Assembly: GCA_001797185.1 (NCBI GenBank)
Contig: MGOS01000083.1
Coordinates: 339 to 35,165 of the forward strand
Direction of reading: 5' to 3'
DNA: 34,827 bases
Source of the DNA: Clostridiales bacterium GWB2_37_7
GTDB lineage: Bacteria; Bacillota; Clostridia; Lutisporales; Lutisporaceae
The notes below the pieces were generated by a model. That model was not told where the DNA came from. It was given only the letters and a program-made list of their open reading frames with translations, and did not search any database. Below are positions 32,601-34,827 of the stretch, one piece after another; position 1 is the stretch's first letter; each line of letters opens with the position of its first letter. The translations under genes and the position numbers were made by a program.

Positions 32601-33179
32601 TAACCTTTCTCCCGTCCGGTTATCAATGCCATTTATACTTCCATCACTTAGCTTCTCCAGATTTATGCCCTGGTAGTCCAATAAAAAGCTGAAGCTATTA
32701 GTGGTCGGATAAGTATTGAAAATTATGTTTTCCTTAACTGTGTCCCCTTCAACTATATACTGTAAATCTAATCCTTGTCTTACACCTTGATAATATATGC
32801 TTTGGCCTTTAACGTTTCCTAATTGGGTAAAACGGTCAACAGGTGTGAATGCGACCCAATGAGTATCGTCAGTAGCAAAATATACAAGCTTATCATTTAT
32901 GTTGTTTTTTGCAAACCGTACAGTAAAAGCATTAGCTGAATTTTCATAGTCATAGCCAACAGCCTTACTGGGCACTAAGCTATTATCAATATCCTCTAAG
33001 TTACCGCTTCTGTTTATGAAATTCAATTGTTTGGCTGATACCTCGAGTGTAAAGCTTCCATCTGGATTAATATATGTCTTTGAGAAAGATGTTTTTCTGG
33101 TCTTTAGTTCTGTTCTCTCAATCGCCGGCTTTGGCAGTACATTTTTGGGCCTTTCAATCTGAAACTTCTCAACTGGCAT
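26673..33179 (-). CDS. giant YD/RHS-repeat protein with toxin-44-like tip
   Basis: A 2168-residue polymorphic toxin. Order: N-terminal region (1-240); DNRLRE-type beta domain (about 245-425); RHS shell start (GNLVISDVDVTLPGRGVPIV, about 440); three carbohydrate-binding-like jelly-roll modules (VQDSGFENIG near 855, LYNEGFESD near 1028, LVQNGSLEFEQFG near 1191); YD repeats (about 1390-1900); RHS core RYYSQYLGRFLTED and NNPVNYVDHSGL (about 1955-1985); tip of about 170 residues. The tip (VKTGGPWDLK, DVGNIHYGYVGSASG, YGDDPRDT) matches bacterial toxin 44. The track's TTG at 33194 lies in the ribosome site; ATG 33179 follows GGGGAG by seven bases. No signal peptide is visible. Confidence 0.9.
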   Translation of the reverse strand: MPVEKFQIERPKNVLPKPAIERTELKTRKTSFSKTYINPDGSFTLEVSAKQLNFINRSGNLEDIDNSLVPSKAVGYDYENSANAFTVRFAKNNINDKLVYFATDDTHWVAFTPVDRFTQLGNVKGQSIYYQGVRQGLDLQYIVEGDTVKENIIFNTYPTTNSFSFLLDYQGINLEKLSDGSINGIDNRTGERLFYFRKPFASDANNNTTDKVSMDIVRDTTQERLVYIIDAEFLKNASYPLILDPAVTATINYTDAESTIDTFIASGTPNAVYYNYVNIHAGKIDDYYKTAKALIWFRYLPPLPPGARINDTYMQLTMWQPQVSNSVNVYRITSSWSVTTATWNNPPSIDTINPVLQNFSLGPASVWDFNITQTVKEWYNGTTPNYGFMLSPTNEQAAPLSFYSSNETDPLRKIPSLKINYKIDGLGAEPYWGFHGNVNVYNGNLVISDVDVTLPGRGVPIVVTRTYNSRTSSTSVLGLNWINNLMMKVTSYFNKEIVNFTDADGTVKVFTKGPEGIYRSPAGVNSTMLVENDVIVIKEQSGVKYYFTADGRLDKILDTNNNTTDMRYLDAEKLGSIVDPSGRTITFNYAGEKLESITGPDIPTVDYVYTGSLLSKVRILDVSGAVLKEVTYTYDQYQNLQSIVDAEGNSTSYGYTYSTEGGLRIETITKKLTINGQQQFLVTRFSYTLNTDNTVITTVTDPKVYKTQYKTDAMGRVAELTLFENTGTEEAPVLVERKYLYEWSEEQDLVGIIEPKWSNLPESEREKYQTVIEYVNGNMRRVINKQGFSTIFKFDINEDPEQIVDFGQLTTVNEHDPANRNLLMTTTPIFSTVSMDHDSYGNMQYQSDPIGLAGNLVQDSGFENIGKTGTLLDWNIYQGDPANVLLDTTQKVNGNQSMKLIAKGDLAAQRTIIIGDYINVTPNFKYNVSAYIRTSNAGYSFGGATLEVRWYKDINILSTIPLSAELTPSVANSLIFTRKGARVNAPSDAQYARVTLNLSGGTDTTPAEAWFDNVQFESQPVLNEQNLLYNEGFESDINNNNLPDGWWLSASMDANDKLDTIYVRSGKRSFMVKGSTANKLLSQNINQEGGVGLSMHFSGWGRTTGTSTPGGKCQLLLQFNLDGTPQVTYVKDFPITSDGSWQYIESSGAAIRKFNSVTIYCKVENQPNLTVWFDDIKVRINAASNAVMSQYNLVQNGSLEFEQFGNADFDEWQILKSTTGTTYTLNWIAAEIITIGNDKKLIIPFSGDRMLKLSNTSDWVLLVNNIKEPIKQNTSYTLSAAIRTENVTGSGALVKFDILDASGSFAGQKASKIIKGTRDWNRFVETITYDEAQAIAKAYTGNPATVAKYIQVSIGSAGATYGAIYIDAVRLSEGNETIRYFYESTANYVNKITNQAGNSITMLNDNRGNKLELTDAKLNKYTFTYDKLDKVKTIEYPPIETGQGTKKLQTIYNFYKTENLDQIDNLVFDSATSSYIYYNTTVKINYNELNLPKSISDANWRPTYFDYDKNANLTKVSFPNGKSLSYTYDSLDRLKTETLGMDGTAWSYSFDENSNVKEVQKNGVKNHSFLYDVLNRVEKKQVWRTVSASNDEDYKYNANSQITEITYSVLSASPINAAAPHIEYTYDYAGNNTDIKGPNGTAAAFMIDEESRLKKSYVADSNMFYVTYREYDSGNRISRIKVENRYGSRIAEYSYEFDENGNRTKEINNRTSKRVEYTYDSINQLKAESYFDSLTAQTPSRRITYVYDIMGNRTERIVEGTGAGTTSYQYNAFNELLSRTGNVSYTHDYYGNMVTAGGNTFVYNDKNQLIRVESGATVIATYEYNWQGLRSKKITVGKTENYYYTGDDLAYITDEANKVKYFFVRDINGVLLQMIDYTGATPATYFYIQDAHGNVVALADSTGVRKVNFEYDAWGLLINIPENNVFTGNGEPLIDANPFRYSGYQFDAETEFYYLKGRYYSQYLGRFLTEDPVISKNRYVYCNNNPVNYVDHSGLRPLYNAGGEPETKTMRRQSLASMYPVIDVTNRLDVIMKENSKIARKYAETKNDFDVAIWWYKQVKTGGPWDLKIQPGWAFRKMTYKGIAITAQDVGNIHYGYVGSASGFTPIELIGAAGLYQIYSRTSDRAFMNNLSYGDDPRDTVAIIRGIMEYAIEQKEQVYYNPIPIFKE

Positions 33180-33292
33180 TAAACTACTCCCCAATAATAT
33201 ATTTACATAAGTTGTTACATAACAAAATATGCTTACATTATTTGGGTTATTCGATTAATTTGACAGATTACTTTGCCTTTTTCAACGGTTTC

Positions 33293-34723
33293 TTAGGCAT
33301 CGCCTAATCTGTTGCTTTTTTTTATTTCTTCTATAGCATTGCCTATAACGGCTATACCTCTTGTAATATCAGGCACATCTACAGCTGCAAAGCTGAGTCT
33401 TATGTATTGCTCACCCTCTTGTCCCTTCAAAAACAGAGTGCCTGTTGTAATAAGTACTTTGTTTTTTTTACAAAGCTCATATAAATCACTGGAATTCACA
33501 CTTTCAGGCAGCTTGATCCATAGGTTGAGTCCACCGTTTGGCTGATTGAATAAAGCACCTCTAAGATATTTTTTAACGGCTCGTACTGCTTCAAAATATC
33601 TTACACTATATTCTTTTTTCATATATTTTATATGTTCATCCAGAATATTTCTATTTAAGTACAAATCTAACACTCTTTGCATAAAGCCTGAGGTGGATAA
33701 ATCCGTCATATGCTTGGCAGATGCAATCGTTTTTTTGATATTCTCAGGTATAACCAAAAAAGCCACACGAAGTCCCGGCATAAAGATCTTAGAAAAGCTT
33801 TTGATATATATTACACTATCAGATTTATCGTAGGTCTTAAGCGGTATTGCAGGCTTTTCAGTGTAGCTTAAATCACCTGAATAGTCATCTTCCACCACCA
33901 ACAGCTTATACTTTTTACATAACAGCATAAGGTGTTTCTTCTTGCGCTCAGAATAGCTGCAGCCTGTCGGGTTTTGAAAGCTTGGCATGATGTACATGAA
34001 TTTTGGTTTGATTACTTGAAGCAGCTTTTCCAGTTCCTTCATATCAGGTCCATCATTTTGCAAGGGTATCTCCACGATCCTGGCACCTCTTGATTTAAAA
34101 ACTGCAGCAGCGCCCGTATAAGTAGGACTTTCTACAAAAACATAGTCGCCATTTGTAAGCAAAGCCTTGGCAATAATATCTATACCCTGCTGTGCTCCGG
34201 ATATGATATAAATATCCTCTGCCCCTACCTCAATAGCCTTGACAGACAAATAGTCAGCAATAGAGCTTCTAAGCGGCAGGTAACCCCTGCTATCATGATA
34301 CATAAAGGCCTTGCCTCCATCTCTTTCTATTACTTCATTAATTGCCTGCTTGAAGTCTTTCATCGGAAAAAGCCTGGGATCCGGCGAAGCTGTGGCAAAA
34401 TCTATATAGCCGTCTTCTCCATTGTAATCATACTCTTGTTCTTCACGATCATCACTTATGGCATTGCTAATATTTAATTTTTCTACCATAGGTAATACAT
34501 AGGTTCCGCTTCCTACCTTTTTATAGACAAGCTTGTTATCCTCCAAAAGCTTATACGCGTTTACAATTGTAACATTGTTTACGTCCAGCCTATTTGCAAA
34601 CGCCCTTATAGTAGGCAGTTTATAGTCTTCTGGCAAAACTCCCTGCTGTATTAATTCCTTTAGCTGCTCAAAAATCTGTATATATAAAGGCTCACTGCTT
34701 TGTTTGTTAAGATTGATATTCAA
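33293..34723 (-). CDS. MocR-type GntR regulator with aminotransferase domain
   Basis: A 476-residue fusion of an N-terminal GntR winged helix (LYIQIFEQLKELIQQGVLP, LPTIRAFANRLDVNNVTIV) and a class I aminotransferase-like domain. PLP residues are present: SGAQQGIDIIAKAL, MPSFQNPTGCSYSERKK, VEDDYSGDL, and the Schiff-base lysine in YIKSFSKIFMPGLRVAFL. Such proteins (PdxR, GabR, TauR) bind PLP and control nearby metabolic genes; no pyridoxal or GABA gene is in the window. TTG start after AGGTGA. A decayed copy of its 3' end lies at 22553. Located directly upstream of the RHS gene, about 100 bases apart. Confidence 0.88.
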   Translation of the reverse strand: MNINLNKQSSEPLYIQIFEQLKELIQQGVLPEDYKLPTIRAFANRLDVNNVTIVNAYKLLEDNKLVYKKVGSGTYVLPMVEKLNISNAISDDREEQEYDYNGEDGYIDFATASPDPRLFPMKDFKQAINEVIERDGGKAFMYHDSRGYLPLRSSIADYLSVKAIEVGAEDIYIISGAQQGIDIIAKALLTNGDYVFVESPTYTGAAAVFKSRGARIVEIPLQNDGPDMKELEKLLQVIKPKFMYIMPSFQNPTGCSYSERKKKHLMLLCKKYKLLVVEDDYSGDLSYTEKPAIPLKTYDKSDSVIYIKSFSKIFMPGLRVAFLVIPENIKKTIASAKHMTDLSTSGFMQRVLDLYLNRNILDEHIKYMKKEYSVRYFEAVRAVKKYLRGALFNQPNGGLNLWIKLPESVNSSDLYELCKKNKVLITTGTLFLKGQEGEQYIRLSFAAVDVPDITRGIAVIGNAIEEIKKSNRLGDA

Positions 34724-34827
34724 TGCTGCTCACCTGCTGTTCTTTTCTATTTAATCATAGGAAGGGTTTTTCCGCCCTCTAGCTTCGTTTTGTAAAGCTT
34801 GTTAAATGTATTTACATAGTATATGTT

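Noticed and set aside
22507-33300. Prophage or integrative element boundaries around the RHS locus
   Set aside because: No integrase, tRNA, phage structural genes or att-like perfect repeats; the direct MocR tails are explained by duplication or recombination.

Overview
The window is AT-rich, tightly packed DNA whose Shine-Dalgarno sites are mostly strong (AGGAGG-like). TTG starts are frequent. The gene set is low-GC Firmicute in character: PerR-type Fur repressor, PrsW protease, ApgM-type phosphoglycerate mutase, MocR/GntR aminotransferase-like regulator, LiaI-like membrane protein, and a very large YD/RHS toxin. An anaerobic, probably spore-forming member of the Clostridia is the best guess. 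No rRNA, tRNA, CRISPR array or intact transposase was seen, so genus cannot be fixed from sequence alone. Most genes lie on the minus strand.

Layout. 1-5.6 kb is housekeeping and accessory: the edge of an ABC exporter, a hairpin-rich spacer, a DUF5668-like membrane protein, 5-formyl-THF cyclo-ligase, a fused two-domain ChrA transporter, and a PrsW protease translationally coupled to an orphan adenine-type DNA methyltransferase. 5.9-8.7 kb is a three-gene ABC-2 exporter operon behind what looks like a leader-peptide/attenuator region. 9.0-13.3 kb is a compact four-gene operon: GrpE-like factor, DnaK-like Hsp70, TPR protein, and a J-like/TPR/SEC-C protein whose HPD motif has lost its histidine. 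13.4-14.1 kb is a HepT/MntA (HEPN/nucleotidyltransferase) pair. 14.2-15.6 kb is a gene graveyard with remnants of a REP-associated tyrosine transposase and small repeats.

15.6-22.6 kb carries ApgM, a LURP-one/YxjI-like protein behind a highly structured 130-nt element, PerR with its own operator, an FMN-bind-like protein, an unknown secreted protein, glutaminase, and a tandem HD/HD-GYP protein. 22.5-33.2 kb is a polymorphic-toxin locus. A 2168-residue YD-repeat protein ends in a toxin-44-like tip. Downstream of it lie small membrane proteins, then a displaced second RHS core with a different, hydrophobic tip and its own membrane-protein partner. A third, doubly truncated RHS core is fused to a decayed MocR 3' end. 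The intact MocR gene sits directly upstream of the big toxin gene, so the two MocR tails bracket the locus as direct repeats.

How the genes work together. Three groups are functionally coherent: the four-gene Hsp70 set (overlapping reading frames imply coupled translation), the ABC-2 exporter with its leader, and the toxin/partner series, which reads as a fossil record of successive toxin-tip replacement. The best candidates for something undescribed are the Hsp70/J-like/SEC-C operon, the structured leader at 17.4-17.6 kb, and the MocR-bracketed RHS array.
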